DNA of 64,000 nucleotides from Isoetes taiwanensis (lineage: Eukaryota; Streptophyta; Lycopodiopsida; Isoetales; Isoetaceae), in the NCBI GenBank assembly GCA_021234155.1, contig JAJEKV010000003.1, positions 29,185,166 to 29,249,165 on the forward strand. Reading direction: 5' to 3'. The stretch's first letter is position 1, and each line of letters opens with the position of its first letter. The notes under the pieces were generated by a model, which saw only the letters and a program-made list of their open reading frames with translations, was not told the DNA's origin and ran no database searches. A program made the translations under genes and the position numbers. Positions 23,826 to 33,509 of this stretch are shown in pieces.

Positions 23826-24303
23826 TGTAGATAGTTCTTGTGCTTATAAGTAAAGTTTTTTTATTCTAATAAACAAGTGCTTATGGTATTTGTCCTATAT
23901 ATCTTGCATGTGTGGGCTCTTAAGTGCTAAGGAAACTTGGCTGGACGAATTATAAACATTCGCCTTCAAGATCTAGCATGGCTCTCTTCTTTAAATAAAA
24001 TCCTTAACTTATAATATAAAGACTCTCTAAGAATGTTGGGTTGCATGTTGTGAACTGGTGGTGACTGTATTATTGATTAATTAGCATGTAGTTAAGGAAA
24101 TATGGCAGTTTAAATATTCAACAAGTCTCATTTTAAAAGGTTTAAAGCCAGGCTTATCATAGGATATGAATTACTCAAAGGAGTGATTCTTTATGCATGC
24201 ACGGTAAAAATTGAAACATGAGCAGACATGCATGTAAGCTATGCTTGCTATCCAAAAAGTGAAGGTTCATACGATAAAGGAAATAGGAAATAATATTAAT
24301 ATG
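23826..24303. other. No supported gene
   Basis: AT-rich intergenic or intronic sequence. Nothing recognised. Confidence 0.4.
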
Positions 24304-24352
24304 TTACAAGAAATTTATCGCGGCGGCCAAGGCCGCCGCGAACATTTCTCTT
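24304..24352 (+). repeat. GC palindrome repeat P, copy 1 (CACTA-end-like)
   Basis: TTACAAGAAATTTATCG leads into the near-perfect palindrome GCGGCGGCCAAGGCCGCCGC, then AACATTTCTCTTT. Copies occur at 52100-52150 (opposite orientation) and 63281-63328. The segment before the palindrome resembles the end of plant CACTA transposons (CACTACAAGAAA), so these may be remnants of the ends of non-autonomous CACTA elements. No opposite end or target duplication was identified. Confidence 0.6.
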
Positions 24353-25625
24353 TCTCGATTTCCCTGTCTTTAGATGGGTAGTTGTTAAAGGGGAATGCTG
24401 GTAGCGACTGAGTGATTTCATGCCAACTGAAAGTTAACAACTGAGAGTTAAGCACTAGGAACATTATACAATAGTCAAAATATGTTTTCTTTGTGTGCCC
24501 ACTTAAATAATGTACACTTGATATCAAGTCAAAATGGCCTGAGTTTTGAACGAATCAAAACTGTAGTGTTGAATGTCTAAGCTTGGAGGATCTGAATCAC
24601 AAAATGGATGAATTATGAACCATTAAGTTGAGAAACTTTACCTATGGTTTCCTGAAAAATAAATAAATAGTGGGCATCCATTACTCATGGATCTGCTACA
24701 TCGTGATGCTGATTGTTGTTTTCGTTCTTTTTCCCTTCGCAATAAATTCTTGAAAAACTTCCTTGCATTCTATCGTCACCATTAAAATCCCTTTTCCATT
24801 TGTATAGATTGTGCTTTATAATATATTCTACTTTAGATTATGATCCTTTTAATCGTTTCGCTCCTATATTCCCCTAATACCATGTAGTACACTAGGCAAA
24901 AAAGTCCTCAACCATAAGCTCACATACCACACTTGGGCAAGGAATTCTCAACCTAAATTAACTTCGTTCAGGAAATACCATCCCAGCCATCCGGGCATAA
25001 AACCAAAACCGAAGGCGGCTACTGCACTGGTTGGCACAATAGCAAAGCGCAGGACATTTGCCTTACGCTTGGCATCTACTATCTAACAAATTGTTTGATG
25101 CAAATATACATCCTTTAAACAATTTTCCCGGTGCAAATATGGTGCAAATATAGTTCTACCTATCGCAATGTTCAATTTTACTCCAGCTAGTCCTCCTCCT
25201 ATCTGAGGAAGCTACTGATCGTTGTCGCACAATCACAATGGTGGGTCACAAAATGCATACAACTTATAACTGCCGTGCATTGGACGCATAAGGCCAAGGA
25301 CATTCAAAAAAACTAGCAATAAAACTTTCACCTTGGCAGCCCATTTGATGATAAGCATTTATCGCCTTTCTAAAAATAAACAGTAATATGCATTCCAAAG
25401 TGCCAGCCACAATGGTCCAATCAACCTGGCCGATTTTGACTGATGGGAACTAACCTCTCAAAAAAAAAGACGACCATTTCAAATTGATAGATCCAATTGC
25501 CTGATGAATTATTAACCTCTTTGAAGAATCAAAGTATATACCAGAAAAGTGTTGATAAGGGATTGCAAAGCATAATGGCAAATGAGGCTTTTTATCTCAT
25601 CTCATGCTAATAAAGAAATTGCAGC
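24353..25625. other. No supported gene
   Basis: AT-rich with no recognised coding block. A frame at 24315-24527 on the minus strand is partly made of the GC palindrome and is not credible. Confidence 0.35.
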
Positions 25626-25629
25626 CGTT

Positions 25630-26110
25630 TTGCCCTCAATTTGCTGTTTCTCTTCTATTCTATTCTGATCTGCTGTTTTTCTGAATCCGCCTTCTCAGAT
25701 TTCAATTGGGTTCTGCTAAATCGGGCTTTTCAATTGGATCCTGCTGTTCTTGTGAATCGGGCTTTCCAGATTTCTATTGGGTTCCGCTGTTTTGTGAATC
25801 GGGCTTTTTAGATTTTAATTCATGGCGCAGAAGAGCTGGAACGAGACCAGTTATGAGCCTTTAGAAGGCCCTGTTATGTGCGCTAACAACTGTGGCCTTA
25901 CAAAAAGAAATGGCAGGGCATCCCTTTTTTGCAGCTTTGTGGATATGGTAGCTTTGGAAATTAGCTATGGCAGAAGGATGACTCAGAGCAATTATAAGCG
26001 TGTCAAATTAAAACTCGGCATGCATGATTATTGTCGGAATAGCCATTCCGGCAAGATGGCAATGGTTTCATGCTGGAATAGAGCAAGAACTCCCCTGCTG
26101 TGAGGCAACG
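25630..26110 (+). pseudogene. SAP-type (A20) stress-associated protein fragment
   Basis: After a leader with three imperfect repeats of TTGTGAATCGGGCTTT-like text, an ATG at 25822 opens MAQKSWNETSYEPLEGPV followed by MCANNCG. This is the N-terminus of plant SAP proteins, ending in the first cysteine pair of the A20 zinc finger (C-x3-C-G). The expected CSKCYR pair does not follow: the frame reads into unrelated text, with a lone Cys and no second Cys. The AN1 domain is absent. Intact SAPs act in stress signalling through ubiquitin binding. Only the 5' part of the gene is present, immediately followed by a fragment of another gene. Confidence 0.6.
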
Positions 26111-26253
26111 CATCCAAAGGTTAATTCAACAATCAATACCGGCCATTGTCTGCAAAAGTTGCCACAAAATTTCCTTTGCTCGGATCTTTCCTTACAAAAA
26201 TTCCAGGTTCCATTCCTTACAAAAATTCCAGGTTCGATTGAAGATTTCGCCTA

Positions 26254-26450
26254 ATGGCATGTGAGAAATTCCCAGTCCACAGATGGGTAGCTTTTGAGCT
26301 GTTTGATACCAATGGATCAGGTAAAAGACACCCTCTAATCTTCGGATTCAAGCTTTACTTCTCATTCTTTGTTTCGAATTTATTTACAGGAACAGTTGAT
26401 GCCAAAGAGCTCAAGGTTGCCATGAAGCAAGCACCGAAATCCCCTGTTTT
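26254..26450 (+). pseudogene. Centrin/calmodulin-like EF-hand fragment with an intron
   Basis: Exon text FELFDTNGSG ends at 26320. A 69-bp intron (GTAAAAGA donor, TTATTTACAG acceptor) runs to 26389. The next exon continues in phase as TVDAKELKVAMKQAP. Joined, this is the first EF-hand of a centrin (D-T-N-G-S-G-T-V-D-x-K-E-L), with Ca-binding positions retained. The rest of the protein is missing. The conserved splice shows it came from genomic DNA, not a processed mRNA. Confidence 0.7.
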
Positions 26451-27060
26451 TTCCCTTTTCTTCAAGGACTGCATTCCTCATTTTTCCTTTTGAATTGGGT
26501 TTTCAGGCCTCTTGGATTAATGCTACCCCTGATGCCGGAGGCGGGAACCCTTAACTGTCGACAGCACAGAACAGAACAGCCGCCCTTAGATGTCGGCAGC
26601 TCCACATTCATGTTCCCGAGTCCTAGAGTCTAAGCTTTTGGGTTCTAACCTTATTTACATCTTTCTGGGTTCTTTTGTTTCGCATTTTAAGCTTCATTGC
26701 TTGCTCTGGTCCCCCAAACATGCCACAGTTTATGGCCGCGGGGCAAAGAAAACTATGGATATGTATTCAGCAAGAAAGGGCATCGAGCGTCCAGCCAAGA
26801 ACAGACCAGATATTTCTGATCAAGGGATCATATCTCGTTGCAAAAAGGGTAGTTCCGGAAAAGGGATATGATCCGATTGCTTATAAATATTTACTATTCT
26901 GTCTGCTGTAGGGAGATCTACGGCCACAGTTCCTGAATCTGGCTGTCTTGTCTTAATTCTGCTGCCTCTTGTTCTCTTCCATAGATAAACGATCCTGTGT
27001 TGAAGCCCGGAGGCCAAGATAAAGATTTCTTGCTCAGAACACACTACGAGGGATGGAGGG
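26451..27060 (+). other. Further exon-like scraps of unknown origin
   Basis: Frames at 26590-26911 look exon-like in places (for example RTDQIFLIKGSYLVAKRVVP) but match nothing I recognise. Together with the SAP and centrin scraps this looks like a chain of captured gene fragments. Confidence 0.3.
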
Positions 27061-27249
27061 CCGGAGTAGAATGCATGTCTGGCCCGTTTGGATCCAGCTT
27101 GCTGGATAGCGATCCAATGTTTTAACGGAGTAGATTAGTCAGGAGAAAAAAACGTGGCAAGAGAAGGCGAACTTGGATTGCGGCGGAGAACCAAGAAAAT
27201 AAAAAAAAAGAAAAAAGAAAAATTTGAAACACAATTACATATGAGTTGA

Positions 27250-27560
27250 TACTAGAAAAGTGCCCACCTTCGGTGGGCTTTAGGTTTTCTAATATAAGGA
27301 GTGTGGCTTGTGGTTTCTAATATGTAGCATTATAACAGGGGGTTTTTTTTGTGACTTTATACGTTTTTTGGCATGGTTTTCATATGATTTCATGGGCGTA
27401 TTGCACGAGGCATACTAATTAGTACATCTAGAGTGCACCAAATTTTTGCATGCAATTTGTGCAATTTTTGTTTCATCCTTCCTCAATGGTTAAGATCAGA
27501 GGGCTTACAAAGAAAGCCCTCTTTTAATTAAAAAAGATCCAAGGGCTTATAATGAAAGCC
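27250..27560 (+). repeat. Dispersed repeat R, copy 1
   Basis: Starts near TACTAGAAAAGTGCCCA with the hairpin GCCCACCTTCGGTGGGC, then CATTATAACAGGGGGTTTTT and CATGGTTTTCATATGATTTC. A reverse-oriented relative lies at 51180-51310 and a short relative (TACTAGAAAAAGTGCCCAGT) at 62596. AAGGGCTTATAATGAAAGCC-like pairs near 27500-27560 form small inverted repeats. Class unknown; a Helitron or MITE relative is possible. Confidence 0.55.
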
Positions 27561-27639
27561 CTTTTCTCATGAAATTGGAGACAGCCGACGGTTAGGGTTT
27601 GTTTGATGTTGAATTCGATAACCCATCACGTTAATCCAT

Positions 27640-29056
27640 TGATAGATGCCAATATTTCCGACTTGCAACTCCTGAGCAGATTATATTGAATCTGCAGTTT
27701 GCTGGCAGATTCCCAAATGAGTATTGTAAGCCTTGCCGCTGCCTCGCAGCAGCTAGAAACTCTAACGGAGGAAGGGGCATTGCGTGGAAGCAAGTTTGCA
27801 GCACTTCCACCCAAATCAGCCGACCCATCTGATTCTTGTCTGATTCTTGTCCCAGGTATATGATGTAGATTGTTTTGGCTCCTTTCTGTACACTGCCCTT
27901 TCTGTTCTTTCTATAGAAAACACCAAATTAATTGTCATCGAATGCTAATTCCCTGCTTATGTTTTGTCGACGAGAGGAACACGCTTTTAGAAAGCAAGGT
28001 TCTTCAAGTAAGGTTTAGGAGTGTGTTAATAATCATGTCATCTTTCCTTGTAGCTAAATGTGTCAACTTGTGCAAGTCATAACTATGTATTGGTTACAGC
28101 AAAAAAATTCCTGTCTTAGCAAAACTTTTCCTGTCTTAGCTGTTCTGGCGATCAGGATCTGCCTATTACTGGTTTTAGCTGTCTTATTCACCAAACTGAG
28201 GACAGACGTCCATATTAATGTCTACATCATCTGGACTACTGCTTTCCAATCCTTGTCAAGTCAATTCCATTTCGTTGGTTGTGCTGCTGTCATGTGCTTT
28301 TGGTCAGTATTCACATGTCTAAAATCACGAGCCATGTTTTGCGTGCTTAATAGTTCTGTAACTAACAACACTGTAACAAAGACTACAGTATCATAGCATT
28401 AGCAACAATATGACTTGTGATGTTAAGTGCCAAGGCCATTTTGTGCAAATCTTTCACCAAAGGGTACCCAATAATTGTTATTTTGGCAGGGTGGAGAAGG
28501 TGTGAGTGCACATCTCCAGACGATTCAAAGAACAGTCACAGCTGCTATCCATGAAGCATTTCACCAGGAGGGTACAGATGCCAAGCAGGCTCAGGCTTCC
28601 ACAAAAGGAGATATATTTGGCCAGGTGCTTTTGCCTCTGAGGTACAAAAAGGTTTTGGACGTGCATACGCTTTATAGGTTATTATACTCATCATTCAATT
28701 CTGAAACAGCACAGAGTATCTTCTTGGGAATGGAGAAAGAACACGGCTCTGTTAGAATTGGAACAGCGTAATCAGAAGTTGCAGTCTCTGCTTGACAAGC
28801 TAAAACTTCTACTCATGCATTGGAAAAAAATTGGCTTTAATTTATTCTCCAGGCACTCGCGTCAAACAATGTGACTCAAATCAGTAGGGAGGTTGTGGCA
28901 GAATCAGTTGCAGCAAATGAGCACCTTGAGTGGAAAATGCAAAAACTACAAGAATCTCTTGTTAAGCAAACACTGGTTCTGTCTCAAAACAGGAGACTTA
29001 CTGCAGTAATATGTGCATGGGGCCACTTTATGTGGATTCAAGAAAACAAAAGGTAA
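27640..29056 (+). pseudogene. Unidentified multi-exon gene fragment, coiled-coil-like
   Basis: Exon-like frames occur in order. At 27640-27855, SQMSIVSLAAASQQLETLTE and KFAALPPKSADPSDS, with a stop before them. At about 28490-28640, GEGVSAHLQTIQRTVTAAIH then EAFHQEGTDAKQAQASTKGD. At about 28853-29010, ALASNNVTQISREVVAESVA then ANEHLEWKMQKLQESLVKQT. They end at AG/GT-like borders (GCAG before the second, CCAG before the third). The composition is that of an extended coiled coil. I could not assign a family. It may be a host gene fragment or an intact gene in part. Confidence 0.4.
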
Positions 29057-29059
29057 GGT

Positions 29060-29720
29060 TTGTGGCTGCTTGTTTCAAGTTATGGTGATATAACTTAAAG
29101 GTATGTTCCCTAGTTTTCGTGCATGTGTATGTGCGCAATTGCATGATATGCTCTATCTTAAAATCTAAATAAATGAGTGTTTATTTGCCAATAGTATAAC
29201 TTTATGCTCTCTTTCCTGCATCATGTGCGAATTTGTTTCCTTTTTCCTTCCATTTGCTCCATTATCATAAATCATTTAGAAGTATGTCTTTGTTTTTAAA
29301 AGTTTATGTGCAAACCTATGCAGGAGGACTGGGCTTATTCTTGTACAATCTTGCAGTTGTTGCGGTTCCTACCTAGTCTCATAATTCTCTTTTTATTTTG
29401 TATTAAGAGACAGGAGACTAGCTTGTGCCTTTTCTACCATTATAAATGGTTTCCTAACCCAAAGCTATATGCATGTATGGATGTATGCAACTTTGGAGAA
29501 AAAACGACAAGGATTTAACTGTTTGTTCATTATTAATAAATTCTATTATTACATGCTACCTCATGTATTAATATTGGTATTGGTATAATATTATATGTCT
29601 AATTCTATGCAATGTTTTTATTTCCATAATTTGAGCACCTCTAGTTTGTTAGATTTGTGAGGCTATGATATACCATCCATCATTAGAGTATTAGGTAATG
29701 TTTATATCTACACCCCTACA
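29060..29720. other. No supported gene
   Basis: AT-rich, intron-like. Nothing recognised. Confidence 0.4.
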
Positions 29721-29726
29721 CCATCC

Positions 29727-30085
29727 TTAAGGCCCCGAAGGGGCCAAAAATTTTTTTAGTTAACACAAACCATTAACACACAACTAACATTATTAACACA
29801 AACCATTGCATTTGACACATTTAAATTAAAATCCCCCTTAAACCCCCTTTGGTTTGGGTGCATATTCACACGGGGGGTTACGTAGGGCAGCGAGAGCCTA
29901 AAAAAATTTACAATACATGTACAAAATTAACATCATTAAGTACATTGTCTCAAACCTTATAGTATTTTATAAAAGTTAATATATAGTATACAAAAACTTG
30001 TACATGCATACCCCACAAACGAGGATCGTTATGTACGGTCCAGATCTTGGAATAAAGGGCAAATATGCCCATCCGACAGCTCATG
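29727..30085 (+). repeat. Dispersed repeat M, copy 1
   Basis: It begins GGCCCCGAAGGGGCC and runs through CACACGGGGGGTTACG to AAGGGCAAATATGCCCATCC. The reverse complement of the whole block recurs at 48925-49290. The 48.9 kb copy is bounded by longer inverted termini, which helps define the element. Confidence 0.7.
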
Positions 30086-30089
30086 TGGC

Positions 30090-31096
30090 TTTACTTCATC
30101 TCATTTTTGTTTAAACCTGAGTAACACAAACAATACTCCCATGTGGCTATTCTACCCGTCAGCAGTAATGCAACACTCCTCCTTGCTGATGGTATCAACA
30201 GATAATGCCTTTCTCATTTTGTTACCATGCGCCATATTATCTTCAAGCAACTACAACAACTTAGGCAAAGTAAGATTCTTGGTGCCTTGTTTACAGATAC
30301 AAAAATATATGCGTATTTGAACTTCCGTATTCTTTTGTTGTTAATAAATTTTCATATCTACACTTTGTCATGATGTTAATCTTTTCCATTTTTATCTACA
30401 TTTTGTCTTGACGTTATATCCATAAGCAAATTTGCCAAGCATTGCTGGGCTATAACGCAGTCTTATTAAGGAAACTGGGTTATAAGGCAGTCTGATTAAA
30501 GAATTTGTTGGACCATAAGGCATTTGCTAGTCATTGTTGCATTGTAAATATTGGTTCCATATTAGGGATAAGTTGGGGAATATCTTGATGACCTTATGAT
30601 TTAATAGACCATTCTGGGAAGGGACTCGCAAGAGACACAAAACCGGCCGAAGATAGGCTTGTCATTCATCACAGCAGCAGTATACAATGTTTGAAGAATA
30701 GAAAGGGGTAGCCGACCATAGGAACAATATCGGCTACCCCAGAAAAAAAGCAATGTGCACAGACAATATAGAAGGGTAATGGCGACAACTTCTCATCGGG
30801 ATAACCCCCCCCCCCTCCCCCCCTTCCCCCCCTTTCGGGTTTTCGAGGAAAACCCTAATGAGAAATGGTCACCAACAACCTTGAATGTGTTGCCTGGAGA
30901 ACCGAAGGAGATGGGTTGATGGCGAAGCCAAAAGAAGCAGGACCCCGGAAGACGGCGTAAAACCTGCAAGCAACACAAAGAAACCGAAAAAACACCGTGA
31001 ATGGTTAGAGAAAATCAAACATGCATGGCAGTGACGAGGCAAGCCGCACAGCAACAAGTCCCCAACGATAGGAGCGATAAAAACATAAGAAGAAGA
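30090..31096. other. Left flank of the retrotransposon; low-complexity C tract
   Basis: No gene is recognised. A C-rich tract lies at 30806-30833. The segment ends in AGAACATA, whose last five bases are the target duplication of the element that follows. Confidence 0.4.
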
Positions 31097-31101
31097 ACAT
31101 A
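31097..31101. repeat. Target site duplication, left copy (ACATA)
   Basis: ACATA directly precedes the LTR start TGTGACG. An identical ACATA directly follows the 3' LTR at 44279-44283. A 5-bp duplication is the usual footprint of Ty3/gypsy integrases and shows that this is one complete insertion. Confidence 0.92.
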
Positions 31102-32683
31102 TGTGACGTTCCAGCACAGTATACGCTCCCAGGACGTACATTGTACTGCCATGTCACGCCAGCGTACCGCGCCACCCGGTTGGCGGTGTGCGCCAGCGGA
31201 TAGCGGGGTAAAGTAGCCCTAGGGGGCAACTTGCTAGGAGTGTTCATATATTATTAATGTGCACATGTGCACATTAATGAGGGCACACCTTTCCATGTTG
31301 GCATATTTTGCCACCTAGCCATTAAAGGCAAGTGGGCCCTTTCCAATTATCCCACATGCCAAATTGGATAATTGGAAACCCTAGCCTAAACCCCATGTCT
31401 ATTTAGGGTAGGAAAACCCTAGCTTGCTAGTTTTTCGTCCTTAGGGTTTTAGAGCTCAGTTTTGGCTGCCCCAGGAGCCAAAACCGCCTCCCAGACGCCG
31501 CCCAAGCGAATTGCACCATCAGTTCCCCTGAATTCGCTCAGCTCAGCAGGATGGTTGAACTCAGGTCAGGAGGAGCCACTCAAGGATCAGGTATTTGGTC
31601 AATTTAATAGCTTAAACCGTCTTCTAATCATAGAATCAGTAGGTTTAGACTATTAAATTGCCCATAGCAGCTATCTAGATCTTAGATCTCGGACACTAAC
31701 TAAAGAACCTAACTCTATGATTAGATCTAGTTCTTTAGTTCTTCTGTGATGTATTGGGATGATGTATCTCTGTGAACTCCTTGTATTGGGAAGGGGGGTA
31801 GAGGCCCTAAAGCTTGTAGTTGATGCTCCTAGAGTAGCCTCTCTAGCACACTTGTGAGATTCGGCCTGCAGTGTACAAGAGCCACACACTGTTGTGGGTG
31901 AAGGGGCCAGACTGGCTAAGAAGGAGGTCCATGTCCTGACTCTTGAACGATCCCCCTGGTGTGTAAAGCCTACCGGGGATCATTGTGACTAGGTCTAATG
32001 GCTTACCACTGAGTGCGGGTAAGGCATGGGCTCGACACCCGTGAAGTGGTGTACACTTTCCAGTGGGTTCAGTCCAAATCTGGGCGTTGGCCCTCTAGTC
32101 ACCTTGAGCTAGCATGTAGATCTCTGGAGGGAGTGATCCCTACCTGCCCCATCGAACCGGAGGATGAGACCGGGGAATAGCCCCTTCGGCTATGCATCCC
32201 GTGGCTGGGCTCTGATCGGTCCCCCGACACTTTTCAGCCTACTACGCAAAGTGTGCACTGGGGGGGGCGGATGGAGTGGACAACCCTATGCCATGTTCTT
32301 ATGCCAGCCAACTCCATTGCCATGAATTACATGCACAGAACTCACGGAGACCCAAGCCGTCGGTCATCCTTTGAGTCCGAGCCTTGGGTAGGATCCCCTA
32401 TGTGATGTCTTGATCTTTGTCTATGCAGATATATGAGGAGGACCATCCTTGAGATGGTCACGGGATGTTGATGTATGTGCTCTTGACATGTATGTTTACG
32501 CTTCCGCAGACTAGGTAGGCCCCGAGGGAGACGGGGTAGAATGACACCTTCACTCTTCCCAAGAGACTTCGTTCACGGGTGCGGTGATATGTGGAGGGCC
32601 CCAGACGGCATGGAGCTGGTGTGGGGAAGAACTCCTGTTTGTATCACGGTGAGTGCACCGTATCACGAGTAGGGGACGTCACA
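31102..32683 (+). repeat. 5' LTR (1582 bp)
   Basis: Starts TGTGACGT and ends ACGTCACA, an 8-bp inverted terminus containing an ACGT core of the kind bound by bZIP factors. Inside are a perfect 26-bp palindrome centred on CACATGTG (31253-31278), telobox-like AAACCCTAG motifs near 31376-31430, and two adjacent hairpins conserved in both LTRs (31600-31660, with arms CAATTTAATAG/CTATTAAATTG; and about 31697-31741, with arms AACTAAAGAAC/GTTCTTTAGTT). Frames inside the LTR are not coding. Confidence 0.95.
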
Positions 32684-32684
32684 G

Positions 32685-32697
32685 TGGTATCAGAGCA
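32685..32697 (+). promoter_or_regulatory. Primer binding site, tRNA-iMet type
   Basis: TGGTATCAGAGC begins two bases after the LTR end. This is the usual sequence complementary to the 3' end of plant initiator methionine tRNA, used by most plant LTR retrotransposons to prime minus-strand synthesis. Confidence 0.9.
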
Positions 32698-32885
32698 ATG
32701 TTCTTGGAGACCAAGAGCAAAGCACTGACCATGTTCCCAGTAGTACTAACGTGATAGGATCCTCAAGCCTCGAAAAGTGGGAAAATTTTTTCTCACCTTT
32801 GTAGTTATGCTAAGCTAGTAACAATTAAGTGAATTGGAATTTAACAAGATTAAAAAGAATGAGCCAAAATTTTCCAAGTGAGGTG

Positions 32886-32953
32886 GTCTCCCATTTCGGC
32901 TACCGGTCGCAAAACTAACTTTTTGTTTTGAAGCGAGGCGCAAGCTATGAGAC
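32886..32953 (+). repeat. Hairpin H1 upstream of the H3-like ORF
   Basis: The 3' arm GAAGCGAGGCGCAAGCTATG with AGAC after it is well preserved. The 5' arm (GGTCTCCCATTTCGGC...) is degenerate. The loop AAAACTAACTTTTTGTTTT is the exact reverse complement of the loop in H4, although the 3' arm is in the same orientation. Confidence 0.6.
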
Positions 32954-33073
32954 ATCGAGCCAAGAACACCAAAACATGATGAATTTGAGATAAATAATGT
33001 GGTAAGGCTAATTCTAAGGTAGGAATTAGTTAGAATAGCATGTTTTAATTACCTAAAAACCCTAGAAATGTAT

Positions 33074-33143
33074 GAGATCTCACATTTCCGCGCTGGTGTA
33101 AAAACTAAACATTAGTATTGGAACGAGGCGCAAGCTGTGAGAC
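33074..33143 (+). repeat. Hairpin H2 upstream of the H3-like ORF
   Basis: Same 3' arm as H1 (CGAGGCGCAAGCTGTGAGAC) with a weaker 5' arm (GAGATCTCACATTTCCGCGC). It lies about 100 bp before the TATA box of the first cassette. Confidence 0.6.
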
Positions 33144-33243
33144 CAATAGGTAGGAAAAGTCTGAAATAAGTATAAGTTTTAGATAAGTTGGTGCCTTAGC
33201 ATGTTAAACGGAGCAACTTGAGTTTTGACCTAAAATTCCCCAA

Positions 33244-33251
33244 GCTATAAA
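33244..33251 (+). promoter_or_regulatory. TATA box of the H3-like cassette
   Basis: CTATAAATAG lies about 110 bp upstream of the [10 protein letters not shown] start codon. The intervening leader is pyrimidine-rich. A matching box lies at a similar distance before the second cassette (35213). This suggests each cassette has its own promoter in addition to the LTR. Confidence 0.5.
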
Positions 33252-33354
33252 TAGATGTAGAACCCCCTCATTTTTTCGTCCAAGCCCTAGAAATCCGCTC
33301 TTCCCAACTTAGGCGATCTTTCGGCGCTTTTATCCGATTGACGACCCGTAAAAC

Positions 33355-33509
33355 ATGGCCCGAACCAAACAGACCGCAAGGAAGCGTCGCCCAGGCGAAA
33401 CCACCAGCCGCCAACCGGAGACGCAGAGATCATTCGGAAGATGCTTCGTGAGAGGCTCGCAAGAGGGGGTCGTTCGCCTTCGGACGAAGAGCAAGACACC
33501 TCCGATTTG
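33355..33509 (+). CDS. Histone H3 N-terminal tail start, out of frame with the fold
   Basis: The ATG at 33355 opens [20 protein letters not shown]. The first ten residues are identical to canonical histone H3, including Lys4, Arg8 and Lys9, the residues that carry the H3K4 and H3K9 marks. After Lys9 the sequence departs (H3 has STGGKAPRK). This frame runs to a stop at 33507-33509. The long H3-like ORF is open in the neighbouring frame through the same interval, so a one-base difference between about 33385 and 33440 separates tail and body. It is either a real frameshift, a lost base in the assembly, or programmed slippage. Chance identity of ten residues directly upstream of an H3 fold is not credible. 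Confidence 0.85.

Noticed and set aside
28475..29056. mRNA-decapping scaffold (VARICOSE/EDC4) identity for the coiled-coil fragment
   Set aside because: General alanine/glutamine helix similarity only; characteristic blocks could not be matched.
32685..32697. tRNA gene
   Set aside because: Only the 3' complement of initiator tRNA is present; it is a primer binding site.
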